Assembly (NCBI RefSeq): GCF_040196175.1
Contig: NZ_JBEFNF010000006.1
Coordinates: 153,691 to 217,690 of the forward strand
Source of the DNA: Halospina sp040196175
GTDB lineage: Bacteria > Pseudomonadota > Gammaproteobacteria > Pseudomonadales > Oleiphilaceae
Length of the DNA: 64,000 bases
Reading direction: 5' to 3'
Every line of letters starts with the position of its first letter. Position 1 is the first letter of the stretch. The notes beneath the pieces were generated by a model. The model was not told where the DNA came from. It saw only the letters and a program-made list of their open reading frames with translations, and ran no database searches. Below, one piece after another: positions 26,934 to 36,248 of this stretch. The position numbers and the translations under genes are program-made.

Positions 26934-27470
26934 TTATACCCAGAGCCGTTCCAGCAATCCTTCGGGAGTAGCATCCACTGTCAGCATGGCGCGATGACGC
27001 GGATGCACGAAACTTTCAGTGACGGTGCCATCAAGAAAACGGACCAGATCATCGTAATAGCCGCTGGTATTGAGAAGCCCGATGGGTTTCTCATGGAAGC
27101 GCAACTGGCCCCATGTAAGTATTTCGAACAGTTCCTCCAGAGTCCCGAGCCCCCCCGGCATGGCGATAAAGGCGTCCGCGCGCTCAGCCATAAGGCGCTT
27201 GCGTTCGTGCATGTCCGCTGTAACCAGCAACTCCGTCAGCCCCGCATGAGCAACCTCCTTCTGCTTGAGGGCTTCCGGAATCACCCCAGTCACCGCACCA
27301 CCAGCCGCCAGCACTTCATCGGCAATCAGACCCATCATGCCGATGGCGGCACCTCCATAGACCAATTCCAGCCCCTGATCGGCAAGAGCCCGCCCCAGCT
27401 GGCGTGCCGCTTGCCCATATCCATCTCCGCAGCCAACACGCGAACCGCAGTAGACACAGATCGATTGCAT
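26934..27470 (-). CDS. LOG-family cytokinin-type nucleotide phosphoribohydrolase
   Basis: A 178-residue Rossmann-fold protein with the family signature PGGLGTLEEL and the start SICVYCGSRVGCG. LOG enzymes release ribose 5-phosphate from N6-modified AMP or related nucleotides; many bacterial members were misnamed lysine decarboxylases. The natural substrate here is unknown. Confidence 0.93.
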   Translation of the reverse strand: MQSICVYCGSRVGCGDGYGQAARQLGRALADQGLELVYGGAAIGMMGLIADEVLAAGGAVTGVIPEALKQKEVAHAGLTELLVTADMHERKRLMAERADAFIAMPGGLGTLEELFEILTWGQLRFHEKPIGLLNTSGYYDDLVRFLDGTVTESFVHPRHRAMLTVDATPEGLLERLWV

Positions 27471-27606
27471 GGCATCCTCCCCGGCCAGACTGAGCGCAGA
27501 CTTTAACCTGACCTATCATTTTGCACCATAACGCGCTCCAGCGGTGGCGACGCCCGCGAAAACACACCACAATGACGGGTTAATTGATCACAGGAACACG
27601 AGCGCC

Positions 27607-28428
27607 GTGGATATTCTCAAGCGTAACCATGTCCATATAACCGGTGACGGTCAGACGCCATTGATCCTCGCTCACGGCTTTGGCTGTGACCAACAGATCT
27701 GGGACGGCGTGCTGCCTTACCTGACGCCCCGCTACCGCGTTGTTCTCTTTGACTATGTGGGATGTGGCCGGTCGGACACCCGTGCATGGAGCGCCGAACG
27801 CTATCACCACCTGGATGGCTACTGCCAGGACCTGCTGGAGGTCTGCGATGCACTGGCGCTGGACAATCCGCTGATGGTCGGGCACTCGGTCAGCGGCACC
27901 ATCGGCATGCTCGCCTCGGTCGCCCGTCCCGGTTATTTCCGCCAGCTGATCGCCATTGGGCCGTCACCATGCTACCTGAACAAAGGCGATTATCAGGGCG
28001 GCTACAGTGAAGCGGACATTGCCGGTCTTCTGGATATGCTGGAACGCAACCGCTATGAGTGGGCCGGCTACCTGGCGCCGCTGGCGATGGAGAACAGCCA
28101 CCGCCCTGAACTGGCCGAACGCCTCAGGCAGAGTTTTCTCGCCGGCGATCCCTACCTGTCACGGATCTTCGCCGAAGCCACCTTCTGGTGTGATGTCCGT
28201 GACCGCATGCCCTCGGTGACGGCGTCCGTCGACCTCCTGCACTCAAGTCATGACATCATCGTGCCCTACAGTGTCATTGACTATCTGCATAAGGTGCTGC
28301 CCCGCAACCGTGTAACACCACTGAACGTGGCTGGACATTACCCTCATGTCGCTGAGCCGGAACAGGTCGCCAGCGCCATCCTGACGTGCCTTGATCAGAC
28401 GGAGTTCCATGGACCCCTGGCTGGATGA
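27607..28428 (+). CDS. RsbQ-like alpha/beta hydrolase
   Basis: A 273-residue hydrolase that aligns along its whole length with Bacillus subtilis RsbQ, including LAHGFGCDQQIW, FDYVGCGRSD, LDGYCQDLLEVC and IGPSPCYLN. The triad is Ser94 (GHSVSG), Asp216 and His244, close to RsbQ S96/D219/H247. RsbQ and the related plant receptors D14/KAI2 use hydrolysis of a small ligand for signalling. GTG 27607 is chosen because the alignment begins there. The end overlaps the start of the PAS-GGDEF gene by 20 bases, so the hydrolase probably serves that sensor. Confidence 0.9.
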   Translation: MDILKRNHVHITGDGQTPLILAHGFGCDQQIWDGVLPYLTPRYRVVLFDYVGCGRSDTRAWSAERYHHLDGYCQDLLEVCDALALDNPLMVGHSVSGTIGMLASVARPGYFRQLIAIGPSPCYLNKGDYQGGYSEADIAGLLDMLERNRYEWAGYLAPLAMENSHRPELAERLRQSFLAGDPYLSRIFAEATFWCDVRDRMPSVTASVDLLHSSHDIIVPYSVIDYLHKVLPRNRVTPLNVAGHYPHVAEPEQVASAILTCLDQTEFHGPLAG

Positions 28429-29380
28429 AGCACCCACAGGCTATCTGGGGCTTGACCCCTCACATGGTATAACCCGGGTTAACGGTCGACTGGCCGAATG
28501 GCTGGGCACGACGCCAGAGGCGCTTGTGGGTCAGTCATTCTTCACGCTGGTGGATACCCCTGGCAGGCTGTTCTTCCTGGCCAGCATCCAGCCACTGCTG
28601 CAGAATACTGGCCTTGCCGACGAAATCTTTATGCGCCTGCAGCTCTCCGACGACGGGAGCTCCATGCCCGTTCTTGCAAACTTCCGGAGCACTCAGGCAC
28701 CAGATGGCACCTGCACCCTGATCGGACTGATGCCGATCCACCAGCGACAGCTGCTCGAGGAACAGCTCGTCCAGGCCAAGCGCACGGCGGAAGAGGCCGT
28801 CGCGGAGCGGGAACGTTCCAATCATGAGCTCGAGGAAACCCGCCGGGTGCTGGAAGCCAGAAACCAGGAGCTGAGCGAGCTCAATGAGCAGCTGCAGTAC
28901 CTGGCGACCACTGACCCCCTGACGGAGCTTGTGAACCGGCGTACGTTCGACTCTTTTCTCACCCAGGAACTGGCGCAGCAGCACCGGCGCAACCAGAAAT
29001 TCTGCCTTGCGATGATGGACATCGACCACCTCAAGGCCATCAACGACGACTACGGGCACCAGGTGGGCGATGAAGCGCTGCGACAGGTGTCAGCACTCAT
29101 AAACCATTGCATACGCGAAACGGATATTGTGGCCCGGATGGGCGGCGAAGAGTTTGCCGCCATCCTGCCGGACACCGGACTGGACGACGCCCTGGAGGTC
29201 GCACAGCGGATCCGCGAAACGCTTGCCACGGCGTCATTGCCCTGTGGCACCGTGACGATCAGCCAGGGCATTGCCGAGAGTCGCGCCAACGACACAGAAA
29301 CCAGCCTCATGTCGCGCGCCGACGGCGCGCTCTACGAAGCCAAAAAAGCTGGCCGGGACCGGGTGAAGCCATCGCACTGA
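28409..29380 (+). CDS. PAS-GGDEF diguanylate cyclase
   Basis: A 323-residue cytoplasmic protein: PAS-like domain at about 5-115, coiled coil at about 118-165 (QLLEEQLVQAKRTAEEAVAE...), and GGDEF domain at about 168-320. The active site is RMGGEEF, and an inhibitory I-site RETD lies five residues before it, so it should make c-di-GMP with product inhibition. No membrane segment. GGAG at 28401 supports ATG 28409. The overlap with the RsbQ-like gene repeats the rsbQ-rsbP pairing of Bacillus, with a cyclase in place of the phosphatase. Confidence 0.92.
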   Translation: MDPWLDEAPTGYLGLDPSHGITRVNGRLAEWLGTTPEALVGQSFFTLVDTPGRLFFLASIQPLLQNTGLADEIFMRLQLSDDGSSMPVLANFRSTQAPDGTCTLIGLMPIHQRQLLEEQLVQAKRTAEEAVAERERSNHELEETRRVLEARNQELSELNEQLQYLATTDPLTELVNRRTFDSFLTQELAQQHRRNQKFCLAMMDIDHLKAINDDYGHQVGDEALRQVSALINHCIRETDIVARMGGEEFAAILPDTGLDDALEVAQRIRETLATASLPCGTVTISQGIAESRANDTETSLMSRADGALYEAKKAGRDRVKPSH

Positions 29381-29381
29381 A

Positions 29382-31025
29382 TCAGTACACCCGGAACTGG
29401 CGCACCATTGAGCCAATGGAATCGGCCGCACTGCCAAGGGACTCTGATTGCTCCTGAATGCTGTTAAGTTCCTCACGGACCTGTCCCGACAGTGTGGTCA
29501 GGTGATTGAGACTGGCCGAAATCTCACTGGAGGCCTGCGACTGCTCCTCCGCTGAAGTAGCCACATGCTGGGTCATGTCGGTAATGGTGCTGACCGAGCC
29601 GGCAATGGCATCCAGCGCCTCGCGCGCTGAATCCACGCTTGTCTGCATGCTCTGGGTCTGCTCGCTGCTGCGCTGCATGGTCTCAACCGCATGGCGGGTA
29701 CCCTCCTGGAGCTGGTTGATCATCTCGCGGATCTCATCCGTGGACTGCTGAGTACGACTGGCAAGATTACGCACCTCATCCGCCACCACCGCAAAGCCTC
29801 GCCCGTGCTCACCCGCGCGGGCCGCCTCGATGGCCGCATTCAGGGCCAGCAGGTTGGTCTGGTCCGCCACACCATGGATCACATCCAACACCTGGCCGAT
29901 ATTCTGGGCATGCTCATCCAGCTTGCCAATGGCATCGCTCGACTGCTGCACTTCCTGCGCCAGGTTCGCCATCCGGTCCCGGGCCTCCTGAGCCGTGTGT
30001 TCGCCCTCGCTGGCACGATCATTGGCGGTGCTGGCAGCATCGGCTGCCTCGCTGATGCGCTTGGCGACGTCGTCAACGGTCTGGGTCATCTCTTCGATGG
30101 CAGAGGCCACGGTGTCCAGTTCGGATTTCTGCTGATCAAACGATTGCCCAGCCTCTGTTACAGAATTGCGCACGCTCCCGGCTATGTCCTGGTTGGTGCT
30201 CACCACATCCCGCAGTTCGCGGACCATATCCTGGATCCTGGCCACAAAGCTGTTGAATCCACGGGCCACGCGTGCCACTTCATCGCTGCCGGAGTCATCC
30301 AGCCGCCGGGTCAGATCGCCCTCACCTGTCGCAATACTTTCCATTGCGGCGGCCGCGGTGCCCATGGGCAGAGTAACACTGCGCACAATGAGCCAGCTTG
30401 CACCGATCAGAACAAGCAGCCCGATCACCGCCAGCGTGACCACACCGCTCATGGCGGCGGCGTACTGCGCCTCCTGCTTGTCGAGGTAGATGCCCGTGCC
30501 GATCACCCAGCCCCAGGGCCCGAAGCGCTGCACATAGGAAATCTTACGTACCGGCTCGTCAAAACCCGGCTTTGGCCAGTGGTACGGCACAAATCCGGAG
30601 CCGCCCTCGTTGCGGATGGTTCTGTTCATCTCTGCGAACAGGCGAACGCCGTTGGGATCCTCATAATCAGCCAGTGATTCGCCTTCCAGATCCTCACTGA
30701 AGGGATGCATGACCATGGTCAGATCCATGTTATGGATCCAGAAATAGTTATCATCGCCGTAACGCAGACTGCGGACCGCTTCCGCCGCACGGCGCTTTGC
30801 CTGCTGCTCACTCAGTTCACCGCTCTGCTGGCGCTCATGATAATGCGCCACCATTGTCATGGTGCTCTGCACTAGATTGCGGGTCCGCTCCTTGCTGCTA
30901 TCGTAGAGCCCCTGCTCAAAGTCATTCGCCACCATGACGACAAGCGCGAGAAGCACCAGGAAGGCAACGCCCACCAAACCCATCAGACGCTGGCGGATGG
31001 TGAAGCGGCGCATCAGGGTCAGCAT
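29382..31025 (-). CDS. Methyl-accepting chemotaxis protein with single Cache domain
   Basis: A 547-residue chemoreceptor. TM1 at about 12-32; periplasmic sCache_2 domain at about 35-190 with YGDDNYFWIHNMDLTMVMHP and WGWVIGTGIYLD; TM2 at about 195-215; HAMP at about 215-270; signalling domain with the conserved hairpin tip IGQVLDVIHGVADQTNLLALNAAIEAARAGEHGRGFAVVADEVR (read in segments). Convergent with the cyclase gene, one base apart. sCache_2 receptors often sense organic acids; the ligand here is unknown. Confidence 0.95.
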   Translation of the reverse strand: MLTLMRRFTIRQRLMGLVGVAFLVLLALVVMVANDFEQGLYDSSKERTRNLVQSTMTMVAHYHERQQSGELSEQQAKRRAAEAVRSLRYGDDNYFWIHNMDLTMVMHPFSEDLEGESLADYEDPNGVRLFAEMNRTIRNEGGSGFVPYHWPKPGFDEPVRKISYVQRFGPWGWVIGTGIYLDKQEAQYAAAMSGVVTLAVIGLLVLIGASWLIVRSVTLPMGTAAAAMESIATGEGDLTRRLDDSGSDEVARVARGFNSFVARIQDMVRELRDVVSTNQDIAGSVRNSVTEAGQSFDQQKSELDTVASAIEEMTQTVDDVAKRISEAADAASTANDRASEGEHTAQEARDRMANLAQEVQQSSDAIGKLDEHAQNIGQVLDVIHGVADQTNLLALNAAIEAARAGEHGRGFAVVADEVRNLASRTQQSTDEIREMINQLQEGTRHAVETMQRSSEQTQSMQTSVDSAREALDAIAGSVSTITDMTQHVATSAEEQSQASSEISASLNHLTTLSGQVREELNSIQEQSESLGSAADSIGSMVRQFRVY

Positions 31026-31157
31026 AGGGTGAACTCCGGATTTGAGTCGGTCATGACTGCAAGATAGACCGGAATGTGGAATCCGTCACACAGAGAATTC
31101 AAACACCTGTTCGATAAATACCTGTTAGTATGATGTCTTTTTCAGTCGGAATCGCTC

Positions 31158-32813
31158 ATGAAAGAACTTGCCTCACTGCTGACCAGACTCGACGGCAAAA
31201 GCTACAAAGCCTATAAAGATCTGCTCGGGGAACACCGTTTTGACGGCTGGACACTGATCGTTGATCACATCCAGGCAGACCCGTTTGCGGCACCCTCACG
31301 CATGCGGGCGCGGGTGGACGCCGCCACGGCGGACCTCCCCGAGGGCGTATTCACAACCCAGGCCCGACAGTGCGCATCTCGGGATTACATCGCCCGCGCC
31401 TTCCGCCAGGCCACGGAGGGTGAAAAGGCACTGGGCATCGATGCCGGCACCCAGACGGTCATTGACCGCACAGCGGTGCTGCTGAATGAAGGCTCAGTGG
31501 AGCTGCGCCTGAGCCTGAGTCTGCCGGCTCGCGGGCGCAGCATTCTTGGACACCAGGCCAGCAAGCTGATCTGTGAGCGGCTGCCCAAAGCTGTCCTGAC
31601 CGCTGCCACGGCCCGCTCACTCGACCTGAAAGCGCTGGAAAGGCACATGGCCACCGTGGAAGACCAGCAGGCCCTAAGGACGCAGCTGGCAGAACAGGCG
31701 CTGGTGGCGTTCGTGGCGGATGGCGCCGTGCTGCCCCGGCGTTCCGGCGTCGACGACCGCCCATTGGCGGATGCCATTGCCTTTGAATCCCCCGTGTCAC
31801 TGTCGCTGACCCTGCAAACCCCTAACCAGGGTGCCATCACCGGTATGGGCGTGCCCGAAGGCATTACCCTCATTGTCGGTGGTGGCTTCCACGGCAAATC
31901 CACCCTGCTGGCGGCCATGAGCCTGGGCGTTTACGACCACATTCCGGATGACGGCCGGGAGCGGGTGGTTGCCCGACCGGCATCGGTCAAGATCAGGGCC
32001 GAGGATGGACGCGCCGTGCATGGAATGGATCTGTCTCCCTACATCAACCGCCTGCCTTTCGGTAAGACCACCGAACAGTTCAGCACCGACCTCGCCTCGG
32101 GCTCCACCAGCCAGGCGGCCGCGCTCCAGGAAGCGTTGGAGGCCGGCGCGGATACGCTGCTGGTGGACGAAGACACATCGGCCACCAACTTCATGATCCG
32201 TGACCGGCGGATGCAGGCACTGGTGGCCCGGGAAAGCGAGCCCATCACCCCCTTCGTGGACCGTATCCGCCAGCTGCGGGACGATCTGGCCACCTCGACG
32301 GTGCTGGTGATGGGCGGCTCGGGTGACTATTTCGACTGCGCGGACACCGTCATCCAGATGCAGGATTACCGCACCCATGACGTCACCGATGATGCTCACG
32401 CCGTGGCGCAGCGTTTTGCGACCGGCCGTGAATCCGAGGCGGGCGATCGTCTCAGTCGGCCGCGGCCACGCATGCTCAGTGCCGGTCGCCTGAGCGCCGA
32501 AACCAAGCCTGGTAAGACCAAGACCCAGGCCCGTGGCCGCGACACTCTGGTATTCGGACGGGATGATGTGGACCTACGCGCGGTAGAGCAGATAGCGGAT
32601 GCCTCCCAGGTGCGCGCCATTGGCCAGCTGCTGGCCGCGCTGGCGAAATCCGGCGAGACGCTGGACCAGCCCCCGGAGGCCATAGCCCGCCGGCTGGCCG
32701 AAGGCCCGGGCGCACTCAGCCATCGCCCGGATGGCGACCTGGCACTGCCCCGGGTATTCGAGGTGATGGCAGCCCTCAACCGGCTTCGCCAGAACGGCTT
32801 CGGAAGGTCCTGA
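31158..32813 (+). CDS. Predicted ATPase of the ABC class
   Basis: A 551-residue protein of the stand-alone 'ABC-class ATPase' family. It carries a P-loop GGGFHGKSTLL near residue 240, a signature-like DLASGSTSQAA near 315 and LLVDEDTSATNFM (Walker B with an Asp/Glu pair) near 335. No membrane segment. The cellular role of the family is not established. Upstream lies an AT-rich promoter-like stretch (TTAGTATGAT) shared with the divergent chemoreceptor. Confidence 0.88.
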   Translation: MKELASLLTRLDGKSYKAYKDLLGEHRFDGWTLIVDHIQADPFAAPSRMRARVDAATADLPEGVFTTQARQCASRDYIARAFRQATEGEKALGIDAGTQTVIDRTAVLLNEGSVELRLSLSLPARGRSILGHQASKLICERLPKAVLTAATARSLDLKALERHMATVEDQQALRTQLAEQALVAFVADGAVLPRRSGVDDRPLADAIAFESPVSLSLTLQTPNQGAITGMGVPEGITLIVGGGFHGKSTLLAAMSLGVYDHIPDDGRERVVARPASVKIRAEDGRAVHGMDLSPYINRLPFGKTTEQFSTDLASGSTSQAAALQEALEAGADTLLVDEDTSATNFMIRDRRMQALVARESEPITPFVDRIRQLRDDLATSTVLVMGGSGDYFDCADTVIQMQDYRTHDVTDDAHAVAQRFATGRESEAGDRLSRPRPRMLSAGRLSAETKPGKTKTQARGRDTLVFGRDDVDLRAVEQIADASQVRAIGQLLAALAKSGETLDQPPEAIARRLAEGPGALSHRPDGDLALPRVFEVMAALNRLRQNGFGRS

Positions 32814-32882
32814 TCCAGGGCTGGTGTTCCCGGCAGCATCTGCTGGGTATGATAGTAGGCTCTGCCGCATACGGAGCCCACT

Positions 32883-34115
32883 TTGACGCACCTACTGCCC
32901 CGTTTCATCCGGACCAATCCCTCGCTGGCGCTGTTCGCGCTGCTGGCAACGGCGTTCTCCGGCTTTGGCCAGACTTTTTTCATCTCCGTTTTCGGCAGCA
33001 GCCTGCGCCATGAATTTGCGCTGAGCAACGCCGCCTATGGCAGCTATTACAGCCTGGCCACCCTGGGTTCCGCTCTGGTCCTGCTGCGCCTGGGCACCAT
33101 TGTGGACCGCTGGTCACTGGCCAACACCATCACACTGGCATTGGCCCTGCTCGGCGCCAGCGGCCTGCTGCTCGGGCTGGCGCCCCACTGGCTGCTCCTG
33201 ATTCCTGGCTTCTTTCTGGGCCGACTCGGTGGCCAGGGCATGATGACCCACATCGGCTTCACCGCCGCCAGCCGCTACTTTGACCGCGACCGTGGCAAGG
33301 TGATGGCGCTTACCGTCTCCGGGCTGCCGCTGTCTGAAGCGCTGTTGCCAGCTGCTGGTGGACTGATACTGGCCGCCTGGGGCTGGCGTGCGCCCTGGCT
33401 GCTGGCGGCCGGTTTCCTGCTGTTGCTGGCACTGCCGCTGATGCGCTGGCTCTCACGGGATGCCGCCCACCCGGAAACCGTAAGAGCCCAGGCCGCTCAG
33501 GATGACACTGGCGGCGGCAGTGGTTTCACGCGCCGCCAGGCTCTCAGGGACCCCGGGCTGTACATGATCCTTCCGGGCGCCCTTGCCGTGCCTTTCACAG
33601 TGACCGCCATCCTGTTCCATCAGACCGCTATTGCGGAACTGCGCGGCTGGCCGCTTGAGACCATTGCGCTGGCGTTCAGTGGCTACGCGCTCGGCCACTT
33701 CGCCATGCTCTTTGTGGCCGGACCCACAGTGGATCGGATCGGCGCCCGTAAGGCTCTGATGATCGGGCTCTACCCCATGGCCGCCGGCCTGGTCGTAATG
33801 GCCATGACCCACGCCAACTGGACGCCCTTTCTCTATCTCGCGCTGGTGGGTATGAGTCAGGGGTTTGCCGGCACGGCAGGCAACGCGCTCTGGCCGGAAC
33901 GCTACGGTATCGGCCACATCGGCGCTATCCGTTCACTGGCGCAGGCGTTGATGGTGCTGTCCACGGCCAGTTCACCAATACTGGCGGGGCTTCTGCTGGA
34001 TGCGGGCACCACGCCCGGCGGGCTGGCCCTGGGCTTTGCCGGTGGCACCGTGCTGGCCTCGCTGCTGATCGGGCTGGCCCCGGATGTGAAACCGCCGCAC
34101 GCGGAACCGCCCTAA
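32883..34115 (+). CDS. MFS transporter
   Basis: A 410-residue protein with 12 predicted membrane helices and a loop after helix 2 containing DRWSLAN, a weak form of the MFS A-motif. The start is TTG 32883, supported by GGAG seven bases before. The N-terminus FSGFGQTFFISVFGSSLRHEF resembles small-molecule exporters of the family. Substrate not predictable. The stop overlaps the end of a small convergent membrane-protein gene. Confidence 0.9.
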   Translation: MTHLLPRFIRTNPSLALFALLATAFSGFGQTFFISVFGSSLRHEFALSNAAYGSYYSLATLGSALVLLRLGTIVDRWSLANTITLALALLGASGLLLGLAPHWLLLIPGFFLGRLGGQGMMTHIGFTAASRYFDRDRGKVMALTVSGLPLSEALLPAAGGLILAAWGWRAPWLLAAGFLLLLALPLMRWLSRDAAHPETVRAQAAQDDTGGGSGFTRRQALRDPGLYMILPGALAVPFTVTAILFHQTAIAELRGWPLETIALAFSGYALGHFAMLFVAGPTVDRIGARKALMIGLYPMAAGLVVMAMTHANWTPFLYLALVGMSQGFAGTAGNALWPERYGIGHIGAIRSLAQALMVLSTASSPILAGLLLDAGTTPGGLALGFAGGTVLASLLIGLAPDVKPPHAEPP

Positions 34116-34273
34116 CGGCTGCGCACAACGCCGGCGGTGAAGCAGAAAACCCCGGCGAACAGCACCGCGTAGGCCAGAAGCGACAGCACTAGTGACGGCG
34201 CCATTCCCCCGGACACCATGGCCAGAAGCGGCGCCAGCGCCGCCAGCATCAACAGCAGCCCAACCGCTCGCAA
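34112..34273 (-). CDS. Small two-helix membrane protein at the end of the peptide ABC operon
   Basis: A 53-residue frame starting at TTG 34273, three bases after the dppF-like stop and in the same frame. Translation begins MRAVGLLLMLAALAPLLAMV and contains a second hydrophobic segment LVLSLLAYAVLFAGVFCFTA, ending in VVRSR. GGAGCGGGG at the end of the ATPase gene can act as ribosome site. ATG 34249 is an alternative start. The two hydrophobic stretches and the positive tail look like a real small membrane protein. No family is recognised. It overlaps the MFS stop by four bases. Confidence 0.55.
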   Translation of the reverse strand: MRAVGLLLMLAALAPLLAMVSGGMAPSLVLSLLAYAVLFAGVFCFTAGVVRSR

Positions 34274-34276
34274 CGC

Positions 34277-35272
34277 TCAGCCCCGCTCCGGATCCTGGAG
34301 CCAGCAGGCGCAATATTGCCCGGGGTCCGGCTCGAACATGGGCGGATCCTGCTGGTCGCAGAGCCCCGCCATGGCGCGGGGGCAGCGCGGGTGAAAACGG
34401 CAGCCTTCAGGCGGCTCGAGCAGGCTGGGTGGCTCACCGTCCGGTACGTCACGCTCATCCAGGGCGTTATCCGCATCCACGTCCGCAATCGCCGCCAGAA
34501 GCGCCCGGGTGTAGGGATGCTGGGGGGTGTCGAGAAGCCGCTCTACCGGCGCTTGCTCCACCACCCGGCCGGCGTACATCACGAAGATGCGATCGGCATA
34601 GTGGCGCACAGTTGAGAGATCGTGGGTGATGAACGCCAGAGTCAGGCCGCGCTCCTGCTGGATGCGCCGCAGCAGGTTGAGGATCTCCACGCGCACCGAA
34701 GCGTCCAGCATGGAGACGGGTTCATCCGCGATCAACATCGCCGGATCCAGTAGCAACGCCCGGGCGATCACCACCCGCTGCTGTTGACCACCACTGAGCA
34801 TGTGCGGGAACTTGGGCAGGATTTCATCCACCTGGGTCAGGCGCACTTCCTCCAGCGCCCGGCGGATGCGGCGCTCGCGCTCGTCGCGGTCTTTCACACC
34901 ATGGATGATCAGCGGCTCCGAGAGCAACCGGCGTACGTCCATGAACGGCGGCAGCGCGCCGAAGGGGTCCTGCTGCACATAGCCCACGCGTGCCAGGTAT
35001 TGGCGGCGGGCCTTGCCCTTGAGCTCACTGAGATGCTCACCCTCAAAGATCACATCCCCATGGCTGGGCTTGTGAAGCCCGAGCAGGGTGCGCGCCAGGG
35101 AGCTCTTACCGCAGCCACTCTCGCCCACGAAGGCCACGGATTCGCCCCGGGCCAGCTCAAAGTCCACGCCGTCCACGGCGCGCACCGAGCCCACGCGCAG
35201 GAAGCCCCACTGGCGCAGCTCAAACCAGGTGTACAGGTTGCTCGCCTGGAGCAGTGGTTCCTCAGCCGTCAT
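34277..35272 (-). CDS. Dipeptide/oligopeptide ABC transporter ATP-binding protein (DppF/OppF type)
   Basis: A 331-residue ABC ATPase: Walker A GESGCGKSSLA, signature LSGGQQQRV, Walker B LIADEPVSMLD, H-loop ITHD and a C-terminal oligo_HPY extension with the Cys pattern CRFHPRCPRAMAGLC. ATG 35272 is preceded by AAGGAGG and overlaps the partner ATPase gene by 11 bases. In this family the C-terminal cysteines can hold an Fe-S cluster. Confidence 0.95.
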   Translation of the reverse strand: MTAEEPLLQASNLYTWFELRQWGFLRVGSVRAVDGVDFELARGESVAFVGESGCGKSSLARTLLGLHKPSHGDVIFEGEHLSELKGKARRQYLARVGYVQQDPFGALPPFMDVRRLLSEPLIIHGVKDRDERERRIRRALEEVRLTQVDEILPKFPHMLSGGQQQRVVIARALLLDPAMLIADEPVSMLDASVRVEILNLLRRIQQERGLTLAFITHDLSTVRHYADRIFVMYAGRVVEQAPVERLLDTPQHPYTRALLAAIADVDADNALDERDVPDGEPPSLLEPPEGCRFHPRCPRAMAGLCDQQDPPMFEPDPGQYCACWLQDPERG

Positions 35273-36248
35273 GGTCGGTACCCTCCTTATACAGCCAGCA
35301 GCGCACACGGCGTTCGCCTTCCAGTTCGAACGCGGATGGGTCATCGCTGCAGCGCCCGAAACGCTGCGGGCAGCGGTCGGCAAAGCGGCAGCCCGCCGGC
35401 GGGTCGACCAGATCCGGTGGCTCGCCCGGAATGTAGCCCGGCGGCTCACTCTGGTGCAGGCGCGGCACGCTGTCCATCAGCAGCCTTGAGTAGGGATGAG
35501 CCGGATGATGGAAGAAATCCCGGGCATCGCTCTGTTCCACCACCTGCCCCGCGTACATCAGCGCCACCCGGTCCGCCAGCTCGCTGGAGGTGGCCACATC
35601 ATGGGTGATCAGGATGAAGCTGGTGCCCTGCTCGCGCTTGATGCGCTTGAGCACGTTCATGATGCTTGCCTGGGTCAGGACATCCAGCGCCGAGGTGGGT
35701 TCATCCAGGATGACCAGCTCCGGCTCGGTGATCAGTGCCATGGCCAGAACCACGCGCTGGCGCATGCCGCCGGAGAGCTCAAAGGGGTAGCGGCTCACGA
35801 AATCCCGGGAGACCCCGACTGTGGCGAAGGTCGCCACCACCCGCTCCATCGCGGCCTCTTTCGACCAGCCACGATGGACCCGCAACGGCTCGGCCACCTG
35901 CTCACCCACCCGCACCACCGGGTTGAGGGCGTTCATGGCCGCCTGCATGACCATCGAGATGCGGTTCCACTGAACGCTGGAACGGAAATGCTCATCGCCC
36001 ATGGGCATGAGCTCGTCACCACCGAGCAGCACCTGGCCACTGTAGCGGGCCACGTTGCGCGGCAGCAGCCGCATCAGCGCCTTGGCCAGCGAGCTCTTGC
36101 CGGAGCCGGACTCGCCCAGCACTACCAGGGCCTCGTTGCGCCCCACATCCAGGTCGACGCAGTCCACCGCCCGGGCCGTGCCGCGGCGGGTGCGGTAATG
36201 GAGCTGCAGATTGCGGACCTTGAGCAGTGGCTCACGTGCGTCTGTCAT
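35262..36248 (-). CDS. Dipeptide/oligopeptide ABC transporter ATP-binding protein (DppD/OppD type)
   Basis: A 328-residue ABC ATPase: Walker A GESGSGKSSLAKAL, signature LSGGMRQRV, Walker B LVILDEPTSALD, H-loop ITHD and C-terminal CRFADRCPQRFGRC. It forms the second half of the ATPase pair and overlaps the permease gene upstream by four bases. Confidence 0.95.
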   Translation of the reverse strand: MTDAREPLLKVRNLQLHYRTRRGTARAVDCVDLDVGRNEALVVLGESGSGKSSLAKALMRLLPRNVARYSGQVLLGGDELMPMGDEHFRSSVQWNRISMVMQAAMNALNPVVRVGEQVAEPLRVHRGWSKEAAMERVVATFATVGVSRDFVSRYPFELSGGMRQRVVLAMALITEPELVILDEPTSALDVLTQASIMNVLKRIKREQGTSFILITHDVATSSELADRVALMYAGQVVEQSDARDFFHHPAHPYSRLLMDSVPRLHQSEPPGYIPGEPPDLVDPPAGCRFADRCPQRFGRCSDDPSAFELEGERRVRCWLYKEGTDHDG

